A stretch of 64,000 bases of DNA from Gigaspora margarita (taxonomy: Eukaryota > Glomeromycota > Glomeromycetes > Diversisporales > Gigasporaceae), in assembly GCA_009809945.1 (NCBI GenBank), contig WTPW01001083.1:124638-188637 (forward strand), written 5' to 3'. Within the stretch, counting starts at the first letter, position 1, and every line of letters starts with the position of its first letter. Made by a program: the position numbers and the translations under genes. This document shows, in pieces, positions 34,580 through 46,004 of the stretch. Below the pieces are notes generated by a model that was not told the DNA's origin, made no database searches, and saw nothing but the letters and a program-made list of their open reading frames with translations.

Positions 34580-35197
34580 ATATTTGAAAACAAGGATTAT
34601 ATTTTTGAATTATTTAATTTTATATTATAAGACAAAAAGTTTATGTTGCTTATAAGCTAAAAATATTGAATTTTAAAGAAATTTTTTAACTAAAAAAATA
34701 AGGGTATTGCTATTTGCACCATTTTTTGCTATTTGCACTATGGATTTTGTATAATATTAGATTATTAATCAACTTTTTCTATTTGCACCATGGTAATATA
34801 TGTTGCACCAATAAAAAATTCTCTTTTTTTTGTAAATTAACAATATATAAAAACGATTTTTGCAATTTTTGTATAACCTTAGGCTTTTAATGTTGCACCA
34901 ATAAAAACTCACCTTTTTTTGTAGATTAACAATATATAGAGGTGCAGAATAAGATTTTTGCAATTTTTGTGTAATATTGGAACTAGTTAGAATGTTCTAG
35001 TAGGCCTGCTAATCTAATTTTATAATGTGGGCCAATTCTAACTCTAATTTTATAATGCGGACCAACTCTTACTCTAATTTTTTAAGGTCTAAACATAATG
35101 CGGACCAGAATTTTGCAATTTTGTATAACCTTGAGCTATTTTCATATCGTACCAATAAAAACTTGCCTTTTTTTATAGATTAACAATATTTAGGAGT

Positions 35198-35483
35198 TAG
35201 GGTTCCTCAAATTCAAATCAAATCAAATATTGGGTTAATTTGAATTTGATCAAATCAAATTGACCCTGATTTGAATTTGATTTGATTCAAATATTTGGAT
35301 TTGAATTTGATTTGAATTTGAATTTTTAATAGTAATTTTCAAATCAAATCAAATATTTGTCAAATCAAATCAAATTTGACCAGATTTGAATTTGATCAAA
35401 TCAAATATAGTCAAATTTGAATTTGAATTTGATCAAATATTTGATTCAAATATTTGAAGATCAAATTAAATTGCGGAACCCTA
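35198..35483. mobile_element. 286-bp hAT-type MITE of CAAATCAAATC repeats, copy 2
   Basis: Starts TAGGGTTCCTC and ends GCGGAACCCTA. The flanking octamers TTAGGAGT (35190-35197) and GTAGGAGT (35484-35491) agree at seven of eight. It has the same length as the copy at 28534-28819 and differs at only a handful of positions by eye. Confidence 0.9.
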
Positions 35484-35522
35484 GTAGGAGTGCAGGATAA
35501 GAATTTTACAATTTTTGTATAA

Positions 35523-35676
35523 AGGGAGTAACAAAAACCAGGTGATTTTTTAGGGAGGGAGGAGGGTGAAAAATATTGAAATTATATATAGGAACCTGAC
35601 CAAATCTATATTAAAGAGAGGGAAAGGGGGAGTAGACCTCTAATAAAAAATAATCAGATGATTAAAGACACGGCCC
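35523..35676. mobile_element. 154-bp Harbinger-type MITE, copy 1
   Basis: Begins AGGGAGTAACAAAAACCAGG and ends AAAGACACGGCCC. TAA lies on both sides (35520-35522, 35677-35679). It contains a purine-rich core with AGAGAGGGAAAGGGGGAGTA. Copies are at 40561-40713 (inverted) and 58909-59058. Confidence 0.75.
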
Positions 35677-36431
35677 TAACCTTAGACCATTTTAATATTG
35701 CACCAATAAAAACTTGCCTTTTTTTGTAAATTAACAGCATGTAGAGATGCAAGGTAAGATTTTTGCAAATGACTTTGTATAACTATACTATGGTGCAAAT
35801 AGAAAGGTTGATTAATGATCTAATGTTACATGAAATCTATAGTGTGAATAGCAAAAACCATGGTGTGAATAGCAATACCCAAAAAAGAATTTACAATATT
35901 TTGGCAAATTCTTTAAATATTAGTTTTAAAAATATAGTTTCTAATACAATATTTTAGTTTATATAAAGGATTACAACTTTTATTATTGCACTTTAAGTAA
36001 TTTACTTGTAAAAATTAAGACTTGTATTAGAAGTAAAAATTTTTTTTATAGACGGAAACATATAAAATTTGAGAAAGCCTAAAGAAAAAATTCTATAGTA
36101 AAAGTTTTAAAAAAAAACCTTAAACTTTTATTACACCAAAGTTTTTTAATAATTTTAAAAAATTTTTATAATAAAGTTGATAAAACAGAACTAATATTAT
36201 ATTTTTTACTTAGAAAGTATATAGCTAAAGTTAATATTTAAAGTTCTATTTAAAAAATTTAAAAGTTTAAAATTTATGCAAGCAAATTTGCCTGTATAAC
36301 AAATTAAAAGATAGTTTTTACTTCTTTGTTATTAGGTGGTATATATACTAAGAAAATAACAATTTCCAACTCTTAAAATAAAATCTCACTATTAAAATAT
36401 ATTCTGATATTCTTTCTATCTTACCCAGATG

Positions 36432-36866
36432 TAGTGATACAAATCGATGAAAATTTTTCAATCAATTAGTTGATAGATCATTTTATCCAACTAATCAATT
36501 AATCGAATTTATTTAACTAATCAATTAGTTGGCCAATCAATTAATTGATTAGTTGACTATTCGATTGACCAACTAATTGATTGGCCAACTAATTGATTAG
36601 TTGAATAAATAATAAACGAAACTTGGTAAAATACATATAAGATAGCAACTGAAATAGCCGGATTGATATTCTTGTTGATTAAACGACCAATTGCCTAGTC
36701 GATTAATTGACCAATCGACTAGTCAATTAATTAATTAGTTGGCCAATCGACTAATTGATTAGTCAACTAATCGATTAATCGACTAAGTTGGGTTTGTAAA
36801 ATTCAAATCAATTAGTTGTCAACTTTACTACTAATCAATTAATTCGATTTTTGATTTGTATCACTA
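36432..36866. mobile_element. hAT-type MITE with ATCAATTAGTTG repeats
   Basis: TAGTGATACAAATC at the left and GATTTGTATCACTA at the right are inverted ends. Exact 8-bp duplications of CCCAGATG lie at 36424-36431 and 36867-36874. The interior is packed with inverted copies of CAACTAATTGATTGG words. It interrupts the LINE at the ORF1/ORF2 junction. Confidence 0.9.
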
Positions 36867-37504
36867 CCCAGATGTTTTTTCCATTTTGTATTAACTAAGA
36901 TACCCAGTTCAGATCCTTATCTTTTATTTTTATTCATGTTTAACTAGAAACTTTAATAAGTTGTTTTGTTCGACAATGCAAAACAACCTTCTTTTTCACT
37001 AAAATTTGTTTTAATTAACTCTAAAAAATCTACTTCTTCTGACTCTATCTATTAAAAAATTTCTTCTACTTTCCCTTTATTAGTTTTAATTCCATTTATA
37101 TTAAAGCTTGCAATTTTAAGACTATTAATGCATGTTGTATTATATTACATATGTATTATATTAATATTTTAGACTGTTTGTTTATTTTAAAACCCTCTCT
37201 GTGTGTTTTTTTTAGAGAAGATACTATACTGATATGACCTGCTTGTGCTTCATACTCTGGAGGGCTCAGCATCTCCCCTTTTTCCTTTAAGATGCCTATA
37301 ACGCCTATTAGGAGCACTGAGCAGGCTGTGCCTGTTCTCTCCTTGCATAATTTTTCTCAATTCTAGCTAATTTGTTTAAAATTTCTTCTAATACTCGCAT
37401 GTTTGAAGGGCCTTTGTTAAATTGTTGAATTTGTATCTGCTTGCCTTTACCAACATTAAAATAGATTCTATTCTCTAACCTATCATGTCTATTTTTTTCA
37501 CTTT

Positions 37505-38476
37505 TTATAGCAACACTGTTATTAAAACTAAATGAGCTCTTTCAAGAGAATTACGATTTTTTTCTGTTAGATTTTCTTTAGTCTCAAACTTTTGGTTGGA
37601 ATTAGGTATGTTGATACATTCAGACTTTCTATTAGGATTGTACAATTTTGTGCTATTTGTCCAAATCACTTTAGTGCTGTAATAGTAGGCTGTTTCATTC
37701 AGTGCATTTTTCAAATCTTCTGCTATTTCAATATATATAGTCGCTAGTCCTCTTTGGTTCCTATTACTATTTGCAAATATATATAGTTGCTAGTCCTCTT
37801 TGGTTCCCATTACTATTTGCAAATATATAAACTACTTTTACTTTAAACTTTATTATCTGTCTTAACAATGCTGATTCTACTGCCACTTTCGGGACATCCT
37901 TGATAATTGCTTTGGTGAGCACTTTTTTTCATAAGAGTCCATATCAAATCTTTATGCATTATTCAGATGACTTTTTCTTCAATGAAATGCACTGCTCACA
38001 TTTTTTTTAAAAGCTCAAACTTGGTTTCATTGTGTGGAGTTAGTTCAATAAAAGCTGCTTCATTTTTGCCAAATGGCATATACTCTTTTATTTTAGCCAA
38101 GTCATAAAAACTTAAGCATTTTCTTATCTGCACAGCTCTTGTATTTCTTGGCAAATCCTACAAGGTTATTTCTATTTTGGGTTTAACGTTTGTTCCCTTA
38201 GGTAGAGTTCTTTGTATGCAAGCATTTTGCTTGTAGCTGTCCTTATCATTGCTATAATCTTCTATAGCTTCTATTTGTAAATGGATAGTACTAACTATTT
38301 TAGGTTCTGGCTCCTTATTTTGTATATTTTTTTTATTCTGGTTTTGATTTGTGTACTTAATCTGCATTGGGTCGCTAATTTTGGTCCTTTCTTCTCTTTC
38401 TTTTATTACTATATCCTCTAGTATTTCTTTTCTATAAGTCTTGTAATTCCGTCTGTTACTACTTTTTCCTCTAACA
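37505..38476 (-). pseudogene. LINE ORF1 remnant
   Basis: Frames at 38481-38158 (with KRRNYKTYRKEILEDI-like basic sequence and many K, E and Q) and 37714-37505 (NETAYYYSTKVIWTNSTKLY then NPNRKSECIN) lie in order with the ORF2 segments. ORF1 proteins of such elements bind RNA. No RRM or zinc-knuckle motif could be confirmed by eye, so ORF1 is inferred from position and composition. The upstream part is at 40263-40861, beyond the insertion. Confidence 0.55.
37732..37829. repeat. 48-bp tandem duplication in LINE ORF1
   Basis: Two adjacent near-identical copies containing GCTAGTCCTCTTTGGTTCC and ATTACTATTTGCAAATATAT. They differ at two or three positions. It is a post-insertion change in the dead LINE. 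Confidence 0.8.
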
Positions 38477-38899
38477 TACATCAGCGAATTATATATACGT
38501 AATCTTACATAAGATATTACGGCCCGTAATATTATGAAAATCTTACGATCATCATGGTGTATTACGTAATATATTACGTTAGATTACGGTAATATTACGG
38601 TTATTATTTCAAAATATTTCGAAATATACCAAAAAAAAAAAATACAAATTACCTCCCCCCACAGGGGTCGCGTACTCATGCAGATCAATAAACTAATGTG
38701 TGCAGGAGGTAATATTTTAATATTTTCGCATTGTTTCGCAATATTTTGGATCATTTCGCATTGTTTCACAATATTTGGCAAATTTTCACAAAATTTTAAA
38801 AAATAAATAAACGATATACATATTCACATAATCATGCTTTTTTACAGGTTTTCGCTTTATTTCGCAAGGTTTCGCAATTTATTATAAAATTTTATATTT

Positions 38900-39140
38900 T
38901 TTTATTTATTATTATTTTTTTATTTATTATTATTTTTTTATTTATTATTATTTTTTTATTTATTATTATTTTTTTATTTATTATTATTTTTTTATTTATT
39001 ATTATTTTTTTATTTATTATTATTTTTTTATTTATTATTATTTTTTTATTTATTATTATTTTTTTATTTATTATTATTTTTTTATTTATTATTATTTTTT
39101 TATTTATTATTATTTTTTTATTTATTATTATTTTTTTATT
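38900..39140. repeat. 18-bp perfect tandem satellite abutting the gap
   Basis: About 13 essentially identical copies of ATTTATTATTATTTTTTT run directly into the N block. The lack of divergence suggests recent expansion. It is absent from the sibling element at 43566-45835. Confidence 0.9.
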
Positions 39141-39252
39141 NNNNNNNNNNNNNNNNNNNNNNNNNNNNNNNNNNNNNNNNNNNNNNNNNNNNNNNNNNNN
39201 NNNNNNNNNNNNNNNNNNNNNNNNNNNNNNNNNNNNNNNNNNNNNNNNNNNN
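39141..39252. other. Assembly gap (112 N)
   Basis: The N run begins inside the 18-bp satellite, so the true array length is unknown and probably collapsed. Confidence 0.98.
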
Positions 39253-40262
39253 TCGCAAAGTTTCGAAGAAGTTAGGAATAACTAAAATAAAATTTAAAAA
39301 AATAAGTAAAAAAAAAAAACAAAAAAACAAAAAGTGTAAGCAAACTAATAAAAAAAAATAAACGAAGCCCCAAATCTTCGTAAGAGTTCGCGTTCTTGTA
39401 AATTCAAAAATTGCAAAAGTCGTGTTAATGTTCTTGCGAAATGCCAAAAAAGTCGCGAAGTACCGAAAAAGTCTGGGTTGTTTTTCGTGCAAAGTGCCAG
39501 GAAGTAAGGGTTCTGTTCTCGCAAAGTGCCGAAATATAATAATAAAAAAAATTTTAAAATAAAACAAAAGAAAACAAAAACAAAAAACACGAAACGAAAA
39601 AATAAATGACGCAAAACCTTGCAAAAACTTGCACAAACTTGCAAAACCATGCGAAAACTTGCGAAAACTTGCGCCTAACTAAATCATTCTCTAAAGAAGC
39701 GTTCTTGGTGTTCTTGATTATGTCGGAAGTCTGAGTAGACATGCAAAAGGTTTCGAAATGTTGTATATCTTCTTGCAAAGGTGTCTTGTAAAAGTGCCGA
39801 AATAAAAAATAATTAAAAAAAATTAAAAATAAAAATGAAAACAAAAAAACGAAACGAAAACAAAAAATGAAACGAAAATAAAAAATGAAACAAAATAAAA
39901 ACAAAAAAGCGAAAGAAAAAAAATAGAAGATCTAATTATAAACAAAAGATCTAATCTGATCTTGTAGTACAGAATTTGAATATCATCAAATTATTTCGAA
40001 CTATTTCAAAAAATCAGTCTAATGCGCGATCCAGGTTACAGACCTACTGATCCTGATCCAGCTTGGTTTCCTAGTCCTAAATTATTTTGAAAGGGATCGA
40101 AATATTTCGTTAACCTATTTCGAAATATTTCGAAATTACTTTTGTAATATTTCGAAAATTTGATAATTCGAAATATTTCGAAATATATTACGTAATATTT
40201 TGCTTATATTACGGTTCGTAATATCTTACGTAAGATTACGCTATTATAAATTTGCTGATGTA

Positions 40263-41230
40263 GCTTCTCTAGAATATTTCTTTTGTAGTATGTTCTCTTT
40301 TAGGTTTTTTTCAATTTCATCTACTCCATAATTCATAGTATCACATTTTAGATGCAATAGTAAGTCCTTTTTGAACTTTGTATTTTTTACGTACTTTATC
40401 TCAAATAACTTACTGTACAGATTCTTTGGGCTAAAACTAATTTTTTCTTTTCTGGTATTTTTAATTTTCATTTCTACCAAGTTGTTTTCTTCTTCTGTAA
40501 CTGTTATTTTTCTTGATTTCTTGTGTTTTATTTATTCATAGGTATTCGATAGGTATCTAAGGGCCATGTCATTAATCACCTAATTATTTTTTATTAGAGA
40601 CCTACCCTCTTTCCTCTCTCTTTAATATAAATTTGGTCAGGTTTCTATATATAATTTTAACATTTTTTACTCCCTCTCCCTTTCTAAAAAACACCTGATT
40701 TTTGTCACTTTCCTAATTATATAAACTAACTCCACCTTCTCAAAACCTAGAAATTTAGCTATGTGCTTATTTTTCTTTAGCACCTTGCTTTTAATTCCAT
40801 CCTGGATGAATTCCTGTTCTTTCTTTTCTTTGAGAAAGAAGTCTTGGTAATTAATTTTCAACTCTATTTTTTAGGATGATTATGTATATGTAGATTCTAC
40901 TTATAGTTTTCAGAATGTTCTATAATCTGATTGTGATGCCTAATCTAATACATATGATTACTTTGTCCAATTTTGTACACGTGTTGTGTTTGTTTACTCA
41001 AATGTTTACTGTTTGTTTGTTTATTTGTTTTTTTTTTAATGCGTTCAATGATCGGTTAGCAAAGATCTGCAAACTAGAGTTAAACCAATTCCTTAGAAAA
41101 TTTCTAACAAGAATGTTTTCTAGCAATTTTTTTACTGCAGCTCTCTAAATTTTTGTTGTTGAGCCTAATATAATTACTAAACTTCTGTTTATTTTTGAAA
41201 GGTTTCTTTTTATCTTAATTGTTCAGAGTA
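40263..41230 (-). pseudogene. LINE 5' region and start of ORF1
   Basis: A lysine-rich frame at 40480-40244 (NTRKEKISFSPKNLYSKLFE, later DEIEKNLKENILQ) and another at 40861-40714 (KINYQDFFLKEKKEQEFIQD) lie upstream of the ORF1 remnant across the 38477-40262 insertion. The composition matches ORF1. The Harbinger-type MITE at 40561-40713 splits them. Confidence 0.5.
40561..40713. mobile_element. Harbinger-type MITE, copy 2 (inverted)
   Basis: Starts GGGCCATGTCATTAATCACC and ends TTTTTGTCACTTTCC; TAA lies on both sides. The pyrimidine-rich core CTACCCTCTTTCCTCTCTC is the inverse of copy 1 at 35523-35676. Confidence 0.7.
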
Positions 41231-41631
41231 CCTTTCTTAGTATGAATTCTTGTTTATTTTAAATTTTTCTTTTTGTGCCGTTTTGGAACAGATAATCATT
41301 AAAAAGAGTTTTTTTTGACAATTTATTTTGACTCCTAATATAAGTTTTAATTTTTACAAATAAATTACTAAAAAATATAATAAAAGTTGTATTTCTTTAT
41401 ATAAACTACAATATTGTACTGTCTTCCTCTTCTACAATCATCTCCTTTATAATCACAACCTCTATATAATCACACAAATTTTAACAACCATTTTTTTTAT
41501 ATATAAAATACCTTTATATAATTACAAATAGCTTATAATCACTATCATATTCTTTAGAAGATTTTTGAGATTTTTTATTAGTAAAATACCCTTATATAAT
41601 CACAATAACATATATAAAAGTCTAAATTTTA

Positions 41632-43091
41632 CTATTATAGATTCCAGAAAGTAAGCTATATTTTGTTATGCAAAAAATCNNAAGNTTGCTTATTTTGGAT
41701 TAAATTTAGTTTTTAGTGATCGTAAGTAGTTGCTACATAGTGAAGTCCAAATTATACTAAATAAATCGATTATAATCACTTAAGCAAACTTGTTCAGAAG
41801 ATCTAAATGCATATACTCTGAAATTTTTATCCAAATTGAAATATTTTTTATTATTTGACTTTTAATTTTTACGTTCGTCGAATATATTTTTTTAAAAAAT
41901 TTTATTTTTATCGTCGAACGTAAAAGTCAAAAGTCAAATAATAAAATGTTCTTTAATTTTGCTAAAAATTTTACTATATGTGTATTTTGATCTTCTTAAT
42001 AAGTTTACTTAAGTGATTATCATCGATTTACACATATGCGCCGATTTGTAAAATTGGGCCTTTTTATTTAGGTCACCAAATTTAGATTTACACGTGAGCA
42101 TTGACCAATCAAATCATATATTTATTATATATACTAGTTACATTTACAAGTCAAACTCNTTATAGTAAAGTAGTNCGTTTCATAGTAAAAATTTTTAAAA
42201 ATTTCATTTTATCGAGAGGTTATTAGTAATTCGCTATATCGAGAGGTTATTAGTAATTCACTATATCAAGAGGTTATTAGTAATTCGCTATATCAAGAGG
42301 ATTTTTATATAGACTGGTTTTGAATTTATTTTCACTATACTATAACGAGAGTGACTTGTATTTATTTTATTTTCAAGAAAGTTAAAACTACACCTATTTA
42401 AATTACAATAAATTCTATTATCTATGACTTTAAACTATCAACTATGGGTAACAATCCCAAACACGTCACAAAAACCAAATAAAATTACATTCGCTACATC
42501 TAGATCTAAGTTTAAATGCTCAATGGTACTCTTTAATCCCTAAAAAACAAAAACCACAAGCTATTCTGTTAGGAGTTTATTATTTAAAATATTACAATTC
42601 AAAAATTTTTTCTTTTATAAAAAAAAAATTAACTGCGTGCTTAAATAAAATAGTTACCACTAACTCTTTCGCGATTACAAATCATGTAGATTTATTTCAA
42701 AAAGATCTGTTTTTTATTGTTGCTATAAGCTATGTCTACATTATTTTTTGATCAGTTAAAAATATTTTTTGATCAGAAAAGTTGAACTTAAGGGCGACTG
42801 TCTGACAAAGTTTCATGATAGGTTATTACATGACTTACCGGAAGTTTTATATGACTGCTTTGTCGTTAATAAGATTGATTATGTAAAATTCATTAATTTG
42901 ATTGGATGTTCACAAATTTGGGGTTACAAAAATTTGGGGTACTTTGCAAATCGGCTGATATGATAGTAAAATTTGGACTTTACTATGTAGTGACTATTAT
43001 CGATTGTAGAAATAGCTTATTTTTGGGTAAATAAGTTTTTGGGTTTTTTGATTAAAACAAAGAGGTAGCTTATTTTTGGGAATCTATGGTA
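41632..43091. mobile_element. AATAAGC-family TIR element, long copy
   Basis: ATAGATTCCAGAAAGTAAGC at the left matches GCTTATTTTTGGGAATCTAT at the right. The interior has a palindrome around TTTACGTTCGTCGAATATAT that it shares with 46005-46557. The frame at 42769-42963 (KVELKGDCLTKFHDRLLHDL) is not recognisable as a known protein. Single Ns occur at about 41680-41685. Confidence 0.65.
42147..42358. mobile_element. Mariner/pogo-like MITE with 27-bp internal repeats
   Basis: CAAGTCAAACTC and GAGAGTGACTTG are inverted ends, TA-flanked (42145-42146, 42359-42360). Three tandem copies of GAGAGGTTATTAGTAATTCG plus CTATATC (27 bp) lie at about 42213-42300. Ns at 42159 and 42174 blur the left end. Confidence 0.7.
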
Positions 43092-43565
43092 AGTAAATTG
43101 ATTAATACATTAAGAAAGCTGTTTGACATGCAAATTATACATATTCTGAAATTTTGACAAACTTGACAAACTATTATTAATTTGTTTTTTTATTATATGT
43201 TGGACAAAAAAATAATTTATTTTTTTTTGTCTAACATAAAGTAAAGAAATTAATTAATAAAAGTTTGTCCAAATTATATGAAACTTTTAGGATATGTGTA
43301 ATTTGTTATTCCAAACAACTTTACTTAATGCATAAAAGTTGATCTGCTTAGTACAATTTGGACTTTTATATGTAGCACTATTTTTGATTATAATATTTAC
43401 TTCTATATAATCACATAATATAAACCATAGTATTAAATGTGATTATATAGGGTAATTACTATATAATCACATCTCTTTATAATCACCATTTTTGCTGCAA
43501 CCAACCGCGTGATTATAGAGGAGGAAGACAGTATTAGAAACTGAGTTAAACCTCCATATAGTATT

Positions 43566-45835
43566 AGCAAATTTATAGTAGCAAAATCTTTCGAAAGATC
43601 TTGCAAATATGCAAAATCTTTTGAAAGATCTTGTATATCACAATATATTTCAAAATATTTTAGTTTTCGAAATATTTTGAAAGTAATTTTGAAATATTTC
43701 AAAATATTTTAGTTTGAAATAATTTGAAATATTTTTAAAATATTTTAGATCTGAGAAACCAAGCTAGATCAGTAGATTTGTAACCTGAATCATACCAAGG
43801 GCACACTTGATTATATTTTCAAAATATTTCTATAATATATCAAAATTAATCTACAAATTCTGTATTAGAAATCAGATTAGATCTTTTGTTTATAAATTAG
43901 ATCTTCTATATACTTTTATATTGATTTTTTTTCCTTTGTTTTGTTTACATTGTTTTTTTAGTTTTGTTTTGTTTTTTTTGTTTTTGTTTTGTTTTTTTTT
44001 TTTATTTATTTATTTATTTTTTAATTTTTTTCACACTTTACAAGAATATTAAACCTTTGCAAAAAAACCAACAACTATTCAGCACTTTGCAAGAACACCA
44101 AGTTGACTTTGCAAGCCAACTCAGACTTTCAGCACTTGCAAGAACATTAACAATATTTCTAAATTTCCAAGAATGATCTTTAGAGAAATGATTTAGTTAG
44201 GCACAAGTTTCTGCAAGTTTTCGCAAGTTTTCGCAAGTTTCACTTTTGTTTGATATTTGTTTTTTTGTTTTTTGTTTTTTTTTTTAAAATTTTTTTTTAT
44301 TAATTTATTTTATTCTAGCACTTTGCGAGAACACAACTCTTAATTCCTGGCACTTTGAAGAAAACCAACCCAAACTTTGTTGCCATTTTGCGAACATTAA
44401 CTTGGCTTTTGGCAATTTCTGAATTTTCAGAGAAATGGAAATTTGGAGCTTTCTTTATTTTTTTTTATTCAGTTTTTGTTTTTTCGTTTGTTTTTTTTTT
44501 ACTTATTTTAATTTTTATTTTATATTTCTGACTTTGCAAGAAAACAATCTAACTTTTCTGGCACTTTACAAGAACACTAACTTTAAGAACACCAACTCTA
44601 ACTTCTCTAGCACTTTGCAAGAACAAACTAGTTTTTTCTGCCAATTTGCAAGAATACTAACACTTTTGAGAAGTAGTTTTTTTTTATTTTTTCACTTCTC
44701 TACTATTTTTAAGAAGTATTTAAAAAAAAGAGCAAAACAAAGATGAAAAGAAATAGCCGAAGTGAAACGATAATTAAAACAAAGAAGCAAAATAATAGTT
44801 AACTGGAAGTGAGCAAAAATAAGCGTATAGGGCTAGTTTTTTATGAGATTATATGTAAAAAAGTGCAAAAGTATTTTAAATACTATTTTTTTCATTTTCG
44901 TTTTGTTTTTTAATTTTTTTTTGGGTTCATTTTTTTTCGTCATTTTTTTTCATTTTTTTTTTGTATAATAATATATAATAAAATATGTAACATTGAATAA
45001 AAATATATATTTAATTTAAAATAAATTTAAAATATATAATATATAATAATAAATAAAAAAGAGAGTTATCATTCATCGCCATAGCGATGCATTACCACCC
45101 TGATCGACCAATCGGGATGCAGGATCAGGTGTAACATGAAATTGAAGCGAAACAAGTTTTTTTAAAAAAATCGCTTTGAACTTAAAATTTTGACTATGTA
45201 ACTACTCTTTTTTCTTAGCAAAACAAATTTCTTGCGAAATTTTGGGTTAGGGGCCTTCTAACTATCGCAGCTACCAAACCCTAACCCTAATCATAACCTG
45301 CTGCTATTTGTTTTGTTTTAATTAATATAAAATCAAAACAAACAAAATGATTGGTCGATTAGAGGGTGGCGATATCATCACCATGTTGATAAATGATAAT
45401 TGTTAATAAAAAAATATAAAATTTTATATTAAATTGCGAAACAATGTGAAAACCTGTGAAAATGTTCAAAAATTTGCAAAAGCATGATTATATGAATATG
45501 TATATCATTTATTTATTTTTTAAAAAATTTTGAAATTTTGCGAAATATTGCAAAATATTGCGATAATATGCAAAATATTGCTTCCTGCGATCCCAGAAGA
45601 GGATAATTAGATATGGGTTGCATTGTTTTTATTTGCCCTATTTCGCAATATTTTATAATATATTTTGAAATATTTTGAAATTTCTTTTAAAATATTTTGA
45701 AAGAAATGCATACCGAAATCTTTTGAAAGATTGTGCATTTTTCGAAAAATTTTGTGTTGATCGCAATTCTTTCGAAAGATTTTAGCATGCAATTTCTTTT
45801 GAAAGATTTCATATATTTATTTTGCTAATATAGTT
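43566..45835. mobile_element. AGCAAATTTATA family, copy 2 (opposite orientation)
   Basis: Left end TTAGCAAATTTATAGTAGCA matches the reverse complement of the right end of 38477-40262, and the right end TTTATTTTGCTAATATAGTT is its partner. The shared interior includes GAAACCAAGCTAGATCAGTA here against the inverse TACTGATCCTGATCCAGCTTGGTTTC region there, and CACTTTGCAAGAACA repeats. Instead of the 18-bp satellite it has T-rich low-complexity DNA and a nested element at 45064-45403. Confidence 0.75.
45064..45403. mobile_element. TIR element with ATCATTCATCGCCATAGCGA end
   Basis: Left motifs TTATCATTCATCGCCAT, CACCCTGATCGACCAATC and right motifs GATTGGTCGATTAGAGGGTG, TTGATAAATGATAA form ~50-bp inverted repeats. 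The interior includes GCGAAATTTTGGGTTAGGGG and CCCTAACCCTAATC. It is nested in copy 2 of the AGCAAATTTATA family. Confidence 0.65.
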
Positions 45836-46004
45836 ACACTTTTAGAATACAAAAAGTGGTGATTATATAAAGATATGACTAATATAGAGAGAATTTTTTT
45901 TTTGTGTCAAAGTTTCTGCTTTGAGGAAAGGTATTTATTAAAGCAAACAAATCAAGGGTGCCTCTTTGGGCACCCAACATTTGTTACATTGATGAGGATA
46001 CAAC

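Larger units (their letters stand above)
34702..35880. mobile_element. TIR element with GGGTATTGCTATTTGCACC ends
   Basis: GGGTATTGCTATTTGCACCA at the left pairs with TGGTGTGAATAGCAATACCC at the right; similarity continues for about 100 bp through ATTAGATTATTAATCAAC. Internal GTTGCACCAATAAAAA blocks repeat several times. The flanks AAAAATAA and AAAAAAGA agree at six of eight bases, which is weak evidence in such DNA. Confidence 0.7.
34133..36294. mobile_element. Composite element with CAGGCAAATTTGC ends inside the LINE
   Basis: Left CAGGCAAATTTGCTTGCATA and right TATGCAAGCAAATTTGCCTG are a near-perfect inverted repeat. The right side is followed by TA and the left preceded by TG, so a decayed TA duplication is possible. 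The right subterminal region matches 11940-12170. Four further elements lie inside: 34231-34579, 34702-35880, 35198-35483 and 35523-35676. No transposase was found. Confidence 0.75.
38477..40262. mobile_element. Large TIR element, AGCAAATTTATA family, copy 1, in LINE ORF1
   Basis: Left TACATCAGCGAATTATATAT then CGTAATCTTACATAAGATAT mirrors the right end ATCTTACGTAAGATTACG followed by AAATTTGCTGATGTA. The interior has TTTCGAAATATTTCGAAAT words, an 18-bp satellite, an N run, and degenerate repeats of CTTGCAAAGTGCCGAAA and ACTTGCGAAAACTTGC. The homologous copy at 43566-45835 lies in the opposite orientation. The minus-strand frames here are F/C-rich by-products of (A)n-rich repeats. Confidence 0.8.
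28880..41230 (-). mobile_element. Decayed non-LTR retrotransposon broken by insertions
   Basis: Read right to left, segments are: 41230-40263 (5' part with start of ORF1), 38476-36867 (rest of ORF1), 36431-36295 and 34132-33278 (endonuclease-to-RT part), and 33082-28880 (RT, RNase H, C-terminal cysteine-rich part, 3' end). Insertions between them are 38477-40262, 36432-36866, 34133-36294 and 33083-33277; a further small one lies at 40561-40713. Removing them leaves roughly 7.5 kb, a normal LINE size. Frames are interrupted by many stops and the RT motif is damaged, so it cannot move. The outer limits are estimates. Elements of this class would supply the machinery that moves tRNA-headed SINEs. 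Confidence 0.8.
41417..43533. mobile_element. Outer TA-flanked element, ACTGTCTTCCTCTTCT ends
   Basis: CTGTCTTCCTCTTCTACAAT and ATTATAGAGGAGGAAGACAG are inverted ends with TA at both edges, both included in the span. TATATAATCAC repeats fill both arms (41417-41630, 43384-43533). The arms flank the element at 41632-43091, which therefore inserted later. Confidence 0.75.

Noticed and set aside
38900..39140. CRISPR-like array
   Set aside because: The 18-bp units are directly adjacent without unique spacers and the host is eukaryotic; it is a satellite.
39136..39904. Three overlapping minus-strand frames rich in F, L and C
   Set aside because: They are the complement of A-rich and GCAAAGT repeat tracts, and one runs into the N gap; not coding.
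42769..42963. 64-codon frame KVELKGDCLTKFHDRL...
   Set aside because: It resembles ordinary protein more than its neighbours do but has no recognisable family and lies inside a TIR element; too short to support.
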